A stretch of DNA of 16,942 nucleotides, from assembly GCA_016207585.1 (NCBI GenBank), contig JACQPI010000156.1, positions 1-16,942 of the forward strand, given 5' to 3'. The notes under the pieces are model-generated. The model saw nothing but the letters and a program-made list of their open reading frames with translations, made no database searches and had not been told where the DNA came from. Positions within the stretch are counted from its first letter, which is position 1, and every line of letters begins with the position of its first letter. Made by a program: the position numbers and the translations under genes. This DNA comes from Elusimicrobiota bacterium (GTDB lineage: Bacteria; Elusimicrobiota; Elusimicrobia; UBA1565; JACRDR01). Positions 6,492 to 14,731 of this stretch are shown piece by piece.

Positions 6492-8446
6492 TCCGCAAGG
6501 CGGACGGCGCGGTCTTGGCGCTCCTGTGGCTCGTGCCGTTGGCTTTTTTGGCCGGGCTCGCCGTGTCCGGGAGGACTCCTTTTTGGGGGGACCTCGCCTA
6601 TATACACCATCCGTGGAGATCCCTCGTCGCCCAGATGGTCCAAGGAGGCGCCCTGCCGCTTTGGAATCCATACGCCTACCTGGGCATGCCTTTGGCCGCG
6701 CAGATGCAGAGCGCCGCGTGGTATCCTGGCGGCCTATTTTTCAATCTTTGGTCGTTCGAGCGGGGGCTGCTCGCTTTTTACGTTTTGCATTACGGGCTGA
6801 TCGGCACGTTCGCGTATTTGTGGCTTCGGCGGGAGCGCTGCGGCCGCGCGGCGGCCTGCGCGGGCGCGCTCGTCTTCATGGCCAACGGCATTCTGGTCAG
6901 CCGAATCCCCTTCCTGAATCATCTTTCAACGCTGGCATACCTGCCTGCCTTCTTGTTGTTCGTCCGCAGTCCCTGGCTGCTGGGCTTGGCGTTCGTCCTG
7001 TGTTTCTTGAGCGGTTACCCGAGCATGCTGGCGGGAGGGAGCTTGTGCGCGTTCGTCACGTCGTGGCTGCTGGGCCGCCGCCGGCCTTCGCTGCCGACGT
7101 GGGTTCTCTCGGGGTGCGCGGCGGCCGCCGGGAGCGCCGTTTTGCTCTTCCCGGCCTTGGCGCTCGCCGTGGATTCTCAGCGGGGGGCGGGGCTGGCGTC
7201 GCAGGAGGTTTTACGGTTCGGCTTCCACCCGAGCGATTGGCGCCAGCTCCTCTCTCCCCGGCTCGTCTTGAAGGGCGAGTTCTCGCCGTGGATCTACTGG
7301 TGGAAAACCGCGTACCTCGGGTTGGCGGCTTGGGCGTTTGCGGCCGCGGGTCTATGGCGCTTGCCCAGGAAAATCGCGCTGGAGCTTCTCGGTTGCGGCG
7401 CGCTCCTCGCGATCGTGGTCCTGGGGGGATCCAACGCGCTCTCCTCCTGGATATGGGAACACTTCGCGCCGTTTCGCTATATCCGATATCCCGGGAATTT
7501 AAGCTACCTGGCGCTTCCCGCGGCGGCATGGTTGGTGGCCGCGGGACTCAACGGCAAAAGATGGGCCGTCGTCGGAGCTTTGTGGGTCGGTATGGAGCTC
7601 GTTCTGTACGCCGGATTTTCTCATCCGACGGTGCAGCGAGGATATTTTTCCCAGCCGGGACCGCTCGTGCGATATCTCCAAGCGACGCTGTCGGGGCACC
7701 ATGCGCCGTTATCGGGACACCGCTACCTCCTCTCGCCCTCGGCGCTGGAGTGGCATCGCGGGAAGGGGCGGGGGTTCGACGCCGCGGCGGCGGACCTCAA
7801 ACACCGCCTCTACGGACTGACGAACGTTCCGTTTCACCTGGCATCGGCCGGCAATTTCGGCGAGCCGCTCGTGCCCAAGGGTTCCTACGACTTCATGGAC
7901 TTTCTCTATTCCCGTCCGGGGGCCGCGTCCGCGGCGAGGTATCTGGCCTGGGCGGACATACGGTTCCTGCTGACTCGCGACCCCGTTGAAGTTCCGGGGT
8001 TAAACTATCGAGGAGAGACGTTGTGGCACGTCTACGAGGAGCCTCGCGCGCGCGGGCGGGCCCTGTGGCTCGCGCCGGAGGCCGGCCGAACGCTCGATCC
8101 GGGCCTGGATGAGACCCGCGGCTTGCCCGATCTCCGGGAGGCGGTTCCCGTCGCGGTTTCGGGAGACCGGGAGGACCGGTATGAATTCGACGCGGCCACC
8201 CCCGCCGGGTGGCTTTACGTGGCTCAGCCGCGCACGCCCGGCTGGAGAACGTGGCTCGACGGGCGCCCGGCGGCGGGGGAGAGAGCCCTTCGGGCGTTCC
8301 AGAAATTCGCCGTTCCGCAGGGCCGCTGGACGCTCCATTTCCGCTACGATCCCGCGTCGTGGCGGCTGGGCGTGGCGGTTACTCTTCTGGCGATTCTGGC
8401 GTGCGCGGCATATTGGTATAATCGGGCGGCGTCCGCGCGCCTATGA
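6488..8446 (+). CDS. YfhO-like polytopic membrane protein (putative glycosyltransferase)
   Basis: A 652-residue membrane protein with about a dozen helices. The N-terminal region has the YfhO-family layout: an acidic residue after helix 1 (FWGDLAY, about 34-40), then LPLWNPYAYLGMPLAAQMQS (about 55-74) with YPGGLFF following. The C-terminus has a periplasmic beta-rich domain containing the typical QPRTPGWRTWLDGRPA stretch (about 579-594) before a last membrane helix. YfhO proteins are thought to be GT-C-like enzymes that add sugars from a lipid-phosphate carrier; the Bacillus member has been linked to lipoteichoic acid glycosylation. The substrate here is unknown, but the context suggests the same glycan as the neighbours. 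ATG 6488 overlaps the previous stop, and its own stop overlaps the next ATG. Confidence 0.75.
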   Translation: MIRKADGAVLALLWLVPLAFLAGLAVSGRTPFWGDLAYIHHPWRSLVAQMVQGGALPLWNPYAYLGMPLAAQMQSAAWYPGGLFFNLWSFERGLLAFYVLHYGLIGTFAYLWLRRERCGRAAACAGALVFMANGILVSRIPFLNHLSTLAYLPAFLLFVRSPWLLGLAFVLCFLSGYPSMLAGGSLCAFVTSWLLGRRRPSLPTWVLSGCAAAAGSAVLLFPALALAVDSQRGAGLASQEVLRFGFHPSDWRQLLSPRLVLKGEFSPWIYWWKTAYLGLAAWAFAAAGLWRLPRKIALELLGCGALLAIVVLGGSNALSSWIWEHFAPFRYIRYPGNLSYLALPAAAWLVAAGLNGKRWAVVGALWVGMELVLYAGFSHPTVQRGYFSQPGPLVRYLQATLSGHHAPLSGHRYLLSPSALEWHRGKGRGFDAAAADLKHRLYGLTNVPFHLASAGNFGEPLVPKGSYDFMDFLYSRPGAASAARYLAWADIRFLLTRDPVEVPGLNYRGETLWHVYEEPRARGRALWLAPEAGRTLDPGLDETRGLPDLREAVPVAVSGDREDRYEFDAATPAGWLYVAQPRTPGWRTWLDGRPAAGERALRAFQKFAVPQGRWTLHFRYDPASWRLGVAVTLLAILACAAYWYNRAASARL

Positions 8447-9498
8447 GACTAGCTCGGCAGGATTTGAAACGCTGGGGCACCATCTTCCTCGGGTGCCTGG
8501 TCACCGGAGGCTTGACGTACGCGGCTTTCCGCAATGTGCGCATCGGGGAAATCGTCGCCGTTTTCTCCTCGGTGAGGCTGCGGTGGATCCCGGTGATGAG
8601 CCTGGTCGTGCTGGGCGACTTGTACGTGCGTTCGGTGAGATGGAAACTCCTATTGTCGAGCGCCACTCCCCGGGTGACGCTGGGGACCACCCTGCGGCTG
8701 GAGACGATCGGCTTGGCGGTCAACAACATCGCCTTCCTTCGTCTGGGCGAGGCCCTGCGCGCCTATTGGGCCGGCCGGGAGCTGCGCCTTCCAATGACGA
8801 CCTGCCTCGCCACCGTGTTCGTGGAACGGGCGATGGACATGATCACGCTGGTTTTTCTTTTCGCCGCGGCCGCGTGGTCCCAGCCGGACCTCGTCCCGGC
8901 GGGCTTGAGCACGACCGCGTTCGGCGTCGCGGGGGGGCTCGTGTGCGGACTCGTGTTTCTGGCGATGATCGACGGCCGGGCGCGTTCGCACGGTTTGATC
9001 GCGCGCCTGCTGCGCAATTTTCCACGGCTGAGGTTCATGGTCGAGGAAGCCGCCATGGGGACCCGGGCCCTGAGATCGTGGAAAATGGCCGCGGGCATTT
9101 TTCTGCTTGGTTTCGGGCTCTGGCTTTTGGATGCGCTGCTCTTCTGGGCCGGCGGGCGGGCCGTGGGGCTGGTCCCGGACTTGGGATACGGGCGCTCCTT
9201 GCTCGTGCTGGCCTCCGCGGCGGCCGCGTGCTTCCTGCCGGCGGTTCCCGGTTCCTTCGGAGCCTACGAGCAGACGATCAAGATGCTCCTGGTCCATATG
9301 GGGACGCCGGACGCCGCGGCGTTGGGATACGCGGGTTTCGTCCATCTTCTCAATTACCTCATAGTGACCGGGCTCGGACTCTTGTTGATGTACCGGATGG
9401 GCCTCTCCTTGGCGAGCCTAAGGGCCGTGCGGGTGGATGAAATTCCCGGGGACGCGGGGACGCCGGTTCCGGTCCCTCAGCGGAAGGCGGCGCTTTGA
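8443..9498 (+). CDS. LPG_synthase_TM / UPF0104 family integral membrane protein
   Basis: A 351-residue protein with about eight membrane helices. It fits the UPF0104 (YbhN, AglD C-terminal, MprF flippase-domain) family: an early R..RW..LL segment (VRSVRWKLLL, about 65-74), then N-N-IAFLRLGEALRAYWAG (about 90-107), corresponding to the conserved N...P.R.GE..RA motif. A later conserved region has CFLPAVPGSFGAYEQ (about 264-278), matching the P.SPGGiG..E motif. Members flip or modify lipid-linked substrates and are frequent beside glycosyltransferases in archaea and bacteria. A role as flippase or accessory for a lipid-linked sugar in this cluster is inferred. ATGA overlap upstream; its stop overlaps the TTG start of the next gene. 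Confidence 0.8.
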   Translation: MRLARQDLKRWGTIFLGCLVTGGLTYAAFRNVRIGEIVAVFSSVRLRWIPVMSLVVLGDLYVRSVRWKLLLSSATPRVTLGTTLRLETIGLAVNNIAFLRLGEALRAYWAGRELRLPMTTCLATVFVERAMDMITLVFLFAAAAWSQPDLVPAGLSTTAFGVAGGLVCGLVFLAMIDGRARSHGLIARLLRNFPRLRFMVEEAAMGTRALRSWKMAAGIFLLGFGLWLLDALLFWAGGRAVGLVPDLGYGRSLLVLASAAAACFLPAVPGSFGAYEQTIKMLLVHMGTPDAAALGYAGFVHLLNYLIVTGLGLLLMYRMGLSLASLRAVRVDEIPGDAGTPVPVPQRKAAL

Positions 9499-10568
9499 AA
9501 AGACGTTTGCTGGCATGGCTCGCCTGTCCCGAATGCTCGGCGGACTTGCGCTGCTCCTCGGCCGGCGCCGCGCGAGAGGAGTTACACCTTGCGCGCGGTG
9601 CCGGGAGCGTTATCGCGCCCGGCGCCGCGTCGTCGGAGGAGGAACTCCGCGAAGGGGAGCTCGTGTGCGCCGGGGTGGGCCACCGTTTCGCCGTCCGCGA
9701 TCATGTGCCGCGTTTTCTGCCGCAAGCCACCCTCAAATCCGCGGTGCGGCAGACCCGCGAAAGCTTCGGTTGGGAATGGCAGCGCTATCCCGGCTCCCTG
9801 GATGAGGACCGCGATATCTTCATGGTCGAAACCCAGATCCCCGCCGAGGGGTGGCCGGGGCGTATCGTGCTCGACGCCGGATGCGGAATGGGACGCTATA
9901 CGCTGGTCGCGCTGCAACTCGGGGCGGAGGTCGTCGCCTTCGACCTATCCGACGCGCTGCTGCGATTGATCCCCCGCCTGGGCGGGAAGGAGCGGCTCCA
10001 TCTGGTGCAGGGGGACCTCCTGCGCCCTCCCTTCAAGCCCGGAATTTTCGACATCGCCTACAGCCAAGGGGTTCTTCACCACACCTCCGACACCGCGTCC
10101 GCTTTTCGACGGACGGCGGCCCTCGTGAAGCCTGGAGGACTCTTGTCGGTCTGGGTTTACGGTTTTCCGGGCTCTTACCGGAGCTTCTCCTCGAACCCAT
10201 TGAGATCGGACCGGACGTGGTTGCGGCCGTTTCTGCCGCTGGTCTGGGCCGTCGTTTGGGCCCGCCTGCTCGTGAGCGACTTCCTGAGGCTTTTGACGGT
10301 GAGGCTGCCGATCCATCTCCTGTACGCCTTCTGTTTTCCATTGGCGGCGCTGGGAGCGGTCCCTTTCGTGAAATATTTGACTTTCTCGGCGCATCCGAAT
10401 TTTCGAGTGCGGTGGATAGAGAATTTCGATTGGCTGGCGCCGCCGTTCCAGTACAAGCACACCAAGGAGGAGCTGCGCCGCTGGTTCGACGGGGAAGGAT
10501 TTTCAGTCCTGAGGCAGCTGGCCCACGGAGTGGTCCCCAAGGTGGGGATGCTGGGGCGGCGATCGTGA
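9495..10568 (+). CDS. SAM-dependent methyltransferase with N-terminal Trm112-like metal-binding segment
   Basis: A 357-residue protein that most likely methylates a sugar or glycan intermediate. Residues 8-75 resemble a Trm112/zinc-ribbon-like segment (ACPEC at 10-14, LVC at 56-58, then GHRFAVRDHVPRFL). The second CxxC is reduced to one Cys (Cys58), so metal binding may be lost or altered. The Rossmann core follows with motif I LDAGCGMGRYT (about 125-135), a motif II acidic residue in AFDLSD, and YSQGVLHHT as motif IV. This is the class I methyltransferase pattern common in polysaccharide clusters. The C-terminal third contains a hydrophobic region (about 245-300) that may be membrane-associated. 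The start is TTG 9495, overlapping the previous TGA as TTGA, with GGAAGG at 9482-9487 seven bases before it. No in-frame ATG lies nearby. Confidence 0.8.
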   Translation: MKRRLLAWLACPECSADLRCSSAGAAREELHLARGAGSVIAPGAASSEEELREGELVCAGVGHRFAVRDHVPRFLPQATLKSAVRQTRESFGWEWQRYPGSLDEDRDIFMVETQIPAEGWPGRIVLDAGCGMGRYTLVALQLGAEVVAFDLSDALLRLIPRLGGKERLHLVQGDLLRPPFKPGIFDIAYSQGVLHHTSDTASAFRRTAALVKPGGLLSVWVYGFPGSYRSFSSNPLRSDRTWLRPFLPLVWAVVWARLLVSDFLRLLTVRLPIHLLYAFCFPLAALGAVPFVKYLTFSAHPNFRVRWIENFDWLAPPFQYKHTKEELRRWFDGEGFSVLRQLAHGVVPKVGMLGRRS

Positions 10569-11725
10569 GGGAAGGCGTGGCGATGATCAGCCAAAGCTTC
10601 CATCCCCAGGTGGGCGGGGCCGAGCGGCAGGCCTTGGAGCTGTCCCGGGCGTTGACCGAGCTCGGGGTACCCGTGGTGGTTCTTACGCGGCGCCTGCCGG
10701 GATCGAGGCCGGAGGAAACGATCCACGGCGTCGCGGTCCGGCGGTTGCCGGCCTGGGGCGGCGGGCTGCTCAATTCGGCCGTCTTCATGACGGCTTGTCT
10801 GTTTTGGCTGTTGGGGCATGCCGAGGAGTATCGCGCGGCTCACGTTCACCTGGCGGGCTCCCCGGCGCTTGCGGCGGCCCTGGCGGCTCGTTGGACCGGG
10901 CGCCCGGCGCTCGTTAAGCTGGGAGGGGGACGCGGGATCGGCGAACTGGCCTCCTCCTCCAGGACCTTGGCGGGCCGCATGAAGCTGCGGTTGCTGAGAT
11001 GGCTCGCCCCGCGGTTCGTCGTCGTGACGAGAGACCTCGTGGAGGAACTGCGCCAGCACGGCCTGGGAGCGGCCCCGGTGGAGGTCGTCCCGAACGGAGT
11101 CGATGCGCGGCGTTTCGCCCCGCCGTCGCGGGAAGAGAAGGCCCGCCTTCGCAAGGAACTGGGGTGGCCGGAAGCGGTCTCGCTCATCTACGTGGGGCGC
11201 TTTGCGCCCGAGAAGCAGCTCCCCTTTTTTATCGAGGCCTTCGCGCCGGCCGCGCGCGGGGCGCCGCGGCCTGCCGTCTGGACGGTGGTCGGCGCGGGTC
11301 CCGAGGAGGCGCGCCTGCGGGACGCGGCGAGGCGTTTGGGGGTCGCCGAGGGCCTCCGTATATGCGCGACGGCCTTGGATATCGAGAAATTCTACGCGGC
11401 TGCCGATATCTTCGTGCTGCCCTCGATCTCGGAGGGTTTGTCGAACGCGCTTCTGGAGGCGATGGCTTCCGGCCTGGCCGTTTTGGCGAGCCGGGTGGGA
11501 GGAAACGCGGATGCCATCGAGGACGGGAAGTCCGGACTCCTGTTCGACCCGCGCGACGGTGCGGAATTAAGGTCGCAGTTGGAGCGCCTGCTGCGGGACC
11601 CCGGCTTGGTCGAGAGCTTGGGCCGCGAGGCCCGGCTGGAGGCGCAAAGGCGATTTAGCCTTTCGGTGGTCGCCCAAAGATATGTACAACTGTACCGCGC
11701 GGGCGCCGGCGGCCGCGGAGCATAG
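10565..11725 (+). CDS. Family 4 (GT-B) glycosyltransferase
   Basis: A 386-residue cytoplasmic or membrane-peripheral retaining glycosyltransferase of the GT4 type, which transfers a sugar from a nucleotide donor to a lipid-linked or glycan acceptor. The N-terminal domain has the characteristic GGAER motif (17-21) after the first beta strand. The domain junction carries VPNGVDARRFAP. The C-terminal domain has YVGRFAPEKQLPFFIEA and the donor-binding EX7E motif, Glu290 to Glu298 within EGLSNALLEAMASG. The start is set at GTG 10565, which overlaps the methyltransferase stop as GTGA and keeps the whole first beta strand (VAMISQSF). ATG 10583 has a better Shine-Dalgarno sequence (GGGAAGG at 10569-10575) but would cut that strand. 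The frame is open upstream to 9851, but that part lies inside the methyltransferase gene. Confidence 0.88.
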   Translation: MREGVAMISQSFHPQVGGAERQALELSRALTELGVPVVVLTRRLPGSRPEETIHGVAVRRLPAWGGGLLNSAVFMTACLFWLLGHAEEYRAAHVHLAGSPALAAALAARWTGRPALVKLGGGRGIGELASSSRTLAGRMKLRLLRWLAPRFVVVTRDLVEELRQHGLGAAPVEVVPNGVDARRFAPPSREEKARLRKELGWPEAVSLIYVGRFAPEKQLPFFIEAFAPAARGAPRPAVWTVVGAGPEEARLRDAARRLGVAEGLRICATALDIEKFYAAADIFVLPSISEGLSNALLEAMASGLAVLASRVGGNADAIEDGKSGLLFDPRDGAELRSQLERLLRDPGLVESLGREARLEAQRRFSLSVVAQRYVQLYRAGAGGRGA

Positions 11726-11727
11726 AC

Positions 11728-13671
11728 ATGTGCGGAATATGTGGAATCGTTTACGATGAGCCGGGGCGCGTGGACCCAGCCACCCTGAAGCGGGCCAACG
11801 ATCTCATCGCCCACCGGGGCCCCGACGACGAGGGGTTCTATGAGGACGATCGCGCGGGCCTGGCGATGCGGCGGCTGGCGATCATCGATCTGAATACGGG
11901 GCACCAGCCCATCTCCAACCCGGACGGCACCGCCTGGATCGTTCTCAACGGCGAAATCTACAATTTCCTCGAACTGCGCCCAGAGCTGGAGCGCGCGGGT
12001 TATCCCTTCAAGACCAAGTCCGACACCGAAGTCATCATGGCGCTCTATGAAAAAATGGGCCCCGCGTGCGTGCGGAAGCTGCGCGGGATGTTCGCCTTCG
12101 CGATATGGGACAAGCGGCGCCAGCGCCTGTTTCTCGCCCGGGACCGCGTCGGCAAGAAGCCCTTGGTGTACGCGGCCGGGCCCGGCACTCTGGCGTTCTC
12201 CTCGGAGCTGCGATGCCTGTTCGAGTGGGGCGTCTCCAAGGAGATATTCCCCAAGGCGATCGACCTCTACCTCTCCCTGCAGTACATCCCGAGTCCCTGG
12301 ACGATTTACCGGAACATACGCAAGCTGCCCCCCGCCCACACGCTGATCTACGAGAAAGGGCAGGCGCGCATCGAACGGTATTGGGATCTTCCTTTGGGAA
12401 GCGCGCCCCTCACCCGGGATCCGCGGGAAGCGCAGGAGATGCTGCGGGAAAAATTCCGCGAGGCCGTGCGCCTGCGGCTCATTTCGGACGTCCCTCTCGG
12501 CGCGTTCTTGTCCGGCGGGATCGATTCCTCGCTGGTCGTGGCCGTCATGAGCGAGGCCTCCTCCAGACCCGTCAAGACCTTTTCGATTGGTTTCGAGGAG
12601 GAAAATTTTTCGGAGCTTCCCTACGCCCGCGAGGTGGCCCGTGCTTACGGGTGCGACCACCGGGAGTTCGTCGTGAAGCCGGAGATGGCGGAGGTCCTGC
12701 CGAAACTGGCGTGGCATTACGGGGAGCCCTATGCCGATTCCTCGGCCCTGCCGTCATATTATGTCGCGCGGGAGACCCGGCGGCACGTGACGGTGGCTCT
12801 CAACGGGGACGGGGGGGACGAGAATTTCGCCGGCTACATCCGTTACTTCGCCATGAAAGGGGCCCGGGTGTGGGACCAGTCCCCGGCCCTCCTGCGCCGG
12901 ATGCTTGGCCTCGCGGCCGAATGGTTGCCGGAGCGCAACGCGCCCCTGTCGCAGCTTTGGCGGATCAAGCGTTTCATCCGCTCCGTCGCTCCCGCGGACT
13001 TGGCGGGGCGCTATTTGGAGATGGTCTGTTATTTTTCCGATTTTTACAAACAGGGCCTCTATTCACCCCGGATGTTCCGGGACCTGGAGATTCAGGGGGA
13101 GCGGGAGCTAGTCTGGGCGAGGGACTATCTGCGCTCGGCCATGGATCGCGCCGGAAAGGAGGATTTCGTCAACCGGCTCTTGTACACCGACATGGTCACC
13201 TACCTCCCGGAGTGCCTTATGGTGAAAATGGACATCGCGACGATGGCGAACTCGCTGGAGGGGAGGTCCCCGTTCTTAGATCATGAGTTGATGGAGCTTT
13301 CCTTCCGCATGCCGGGGCACTGGAAGCTGCGCGGTCTTCGGGGGCATAAATGGATCCTCAAACAGGCCTTTTGGGACAAGCTGCCTCCAAGGATCCGCTC
13401 TCGGGGCAAGATGGGGTTCGGTATCCCGGTGGGCGCTTGGTTTAGGGGAAGGTTGAGGGACTACTGGAGGGGACACGTCCTGTCGGAAAAAGCGGTCGCG
13501 CGCGGGTATTTCAACCGCGAGGCGCTTCAAAGGATTTGGGAAGAGCACCAGTCCGGCCGCCGCGACCACGGCTACAGGATGTGGGCGTTGTTGATGTTGG
13601 AATTATGGCATCAGGAATGTCTGGAAAAGATGTCGGAAAAAGCGCCCCGGGACCAGGCGGTCCATCCATAG
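11728..13671 (+). CDS. asnB: Glutamine-hydrolysing asparagine synthetase family amidotransferase (AsnB-like)
   Basis: A 647-residue two-domain enzyme. The N-terminal class II glutamine amidotransferase domain begins MCGICGIVYD, with Cys2 as nucleophile after Met removal, and has RLAIIDLNTGHQPISN and LNGEIYNF. The C-terminal ATP-pyrophosphatase domain has the PP-loop SGGIDSS at 262-268 and ALNGDGGDENFAGY further on, both canonical for AsnB. The reaction is aspartate + glutamine + ATP to asparagine. However, AsnB paralogues inside exopolysaccharide or O-antigen clusters often amidate a sugar carboxylate or another unknown acid. At about 650 residues it is longer than the ~550-residue E. coli AsnB and closer to the exopolysaccharide-cluster type. 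It starts 2 bp after the GT4 stop. Family assignment is certain; the substrate is not. Confidence 0.9.
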   Translation: MCGICGIVYDEPGRVDPATLKRANDLIAHRGPDDEGFYEDDRAGLAMRRLAIIDLNTGHQPISNPDGTAWIVLNGEIYNFLELRPELERAGYPFKTKSDTEVIMALYEKMGPACVRKLRGMFAFAIWDKRRQRLFLARDRVGKKPLVYAAGPGTLAFSSELRCLFEWGVSKEIFPKAIDLYLSLQYIPSPWTIYRNIRKLPPAHTLIYEKGQARIERYWDLPLGSAPLTRDPREAQEMLREKFREAVRLRLISDVPLGAFLSGGIDSSLVVAVMSEASSRPVKTFSIGFEEENFSELPYAREVARAYGCDHREFVVKPEMAEVLPKLAWHYGEPYADSSALPSYYVARETRRHVTVALNGDGGDENFAGYIRYFAMKGARVWDQSPALLRRMLGLAAEWLPERNAPLSQLWRIKRFIRSVAPADLAGRYLEMVCYFSDFYKQGLYSPRMFRDLEIQGERELVWARDYLRSAMDRAGKEDFVNRLLYTDMVTYLPECLMVKMDIATMANSLEGRSPFLDHELMELSFRMPGHWKLRGLRGHKWILKQAFWDKLPPRIRSRGKMGFGIPVGAWFRGRLRDYWRGHVLSEKAVARGYFNREALQRIWEEHQSGRRDHGYRMWALLMLELWHQECLEKMSEKAPRDQAVHP

Positions 13672-13696
13672 GGAGTGGACGGCACGGCGGAGGCTT

Positions 13697-14731
13697 ATGC
13701 GAATTTTGATTACGGGCGGAGCGGGAATGGTCGGCAGCCATGCGGCGGAGCGTTTCGCGCAACAGGGCGACGAGGTCGTGGTCTTGGACAACTTGATGCG
13801 TTCCAAGTTGTTCGGGTCGAGCAAGGAAAGCGTCGAGTACAATTGGACCTATTTGGAGCGCTATCCGAACGTGTCGCGCATCCGCGGCGACGTCCGATCG
13901 GAGGAGGACGTGCGGCGGGCCCTGGGCTCCGGCGTCGACGCGGTCATCCATGCGGCGGGGCAGCCCGGAGTCGGGCTTTCCATGCGCCTTCCCAAGGAGG
14001 ATTTCTCCATCAATGCCCAAGGCACTTTGACCCTACTGGAGTGCGTTCGGGACGTCTCTCCCAAGGCGGCCCTTGTGTTTTGCTCCACCAACAAGGTATA
14101 CGGCGAGAACGTGGAGCGGCTTCGCCTGCGCAAAAAAAAGACCCGCTACGAGTACGCGGGCACCCGGGCGATCGACGAGACGATGCCCATCGACAGGACG
14201 GGGCACACGCCCTACGGGGCGTCCAAGTATGTCGCGGATCTATACGTCCAGGAGTATGCGCACTCCTACGGCATGAGGACGGCGGCTTTCCGGATGTCCT
14301 GTATCTACGGGACGCGGCAATTCGGATTCGAGGACCAGGGGTGGGTCGCGTGGTTCGTCATCGCGGCGATGAAGGGGTTCCCCTTGACGATTTACGGGGA
14401 CGGGCGCCAGGTGCGCGACGTGCTCTTCGTCACGGATCTTGTCGCGGCGTTCGAGCGGTTCATCCGCGGCGGTCGGCGCAGCGGGGTCTATAATATCGGC
14501 GGCGGGGGCAAAAATACCCTCTCCTTGCTGGAGCTCCTTAAGATGCTCGAGGAGCGGCTCTCCAAGAAAATTCCTGTGAGCTTCGCCGACTGGCGTCCTT
14601 CCGACCAGAAGGTCTATATTTCCGACATCTCGAAAGCGCGCCGGGAATTGGGCTGGTCCCCCCGCGTGCGCGTCGGTGAGGGCGTGGATCATCTCGTGGA
14701 GTGGGCCCGGCGGCACGCGGACTTGTTTTGA
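13697..14731 (+). CDS. NAD-dependent sugar epimerase, CDP-paratose 2-epimerase (Tyv/RfbE)-like
   Basis: A 344-residue extended short-chain dehydrogenase that acts on a nucleotide sugar in the cytoplasm. The NAD-binding glycine motif GGAGMVG lies at 7-13. The catalytic set includes Ser/Thr in STNKVYG (130-136) and YxxxK in YGASK (Tyr173, Lys177). Several stretches match Tyv, the CDP-paratose 2-epimerase of Salmonella, rather than GalE: STNKVYG, YG.RQFG..DQGWVAWF, GDGRQVRDVLFV, NIGG with SLLELLKMLEE, SDQKVYISDI and WSPRVRVGEGV. Tyv makes CDP-tyvelose for O-antigen. Whether this protein uses CDP-paratose is unproven, because no CDP-sugar dehydratase genes are visible here. Its start is preceded by CGGAGG (13688-13693) with a very short spacer. 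A 25-bp gap separates it from asnB. Its stop overlaps a TTG start. Confidence 0.82.
   Translation: MRILITGGAGMVGSHAAERFAQQGDEVVVLDNLMRSKLFGSSKESVEYNWTYLERYPNVSRIRGDVRSEEDVRRALGSGVDAVIHAAGQPGVGLSMRLPKEDFSINAQGTLTLLECVRDVSPKAALVFCSTNKVYGENVERLRLRKKKTRYEYAGTRAIDETMPIDRTGHTPYGASKYVADLYVQEYAHSYGMRTAAFRMSCIYGTRQFGFEDQGWVAWFVIAAMKGFPLTIYGDGRQVRDVLFVTDLVAAFERFIRGGRRSGVYNIGGGGKNTLSLLELLKMLEERLSKKIPVSFADWRPSDQKVYISDISKARRELGWSPRVRVGEGVDHLVEWARRHADLF

Noticed and set aside
5157..6671. Minus-strand open frame of 504 codons opposite the Wzy_C-like gene
   Set aside because: Very rich in Arg, Gly and Pro, as expected from the complement of GC-rich coding DNA; the plus-strand gene here is a clear membrane protein with family motifs.
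8109..9440. Plus-strand open frame of 443 codons spanning the YfhO-like and UPF0104 genes in another frame
   Set aside because: Arg/Gly/Pro-rich shadow crossing the junction of two well-supported genes; no recognisable protein features.
9851..10564. Upstream extension of the GT4 glycosyltransferase
   Set aside because: The frame is open but lies inside the methyltransferase gene, and its translation has no GT4 likeness; the fold starts properly at the GTG at 10565.
12066..13286. Plus-strand open frame of 406 codons inside asnB
   Set aside because: Out of frame with the fully conserved AsnB sequence; a GC-driven shadow.
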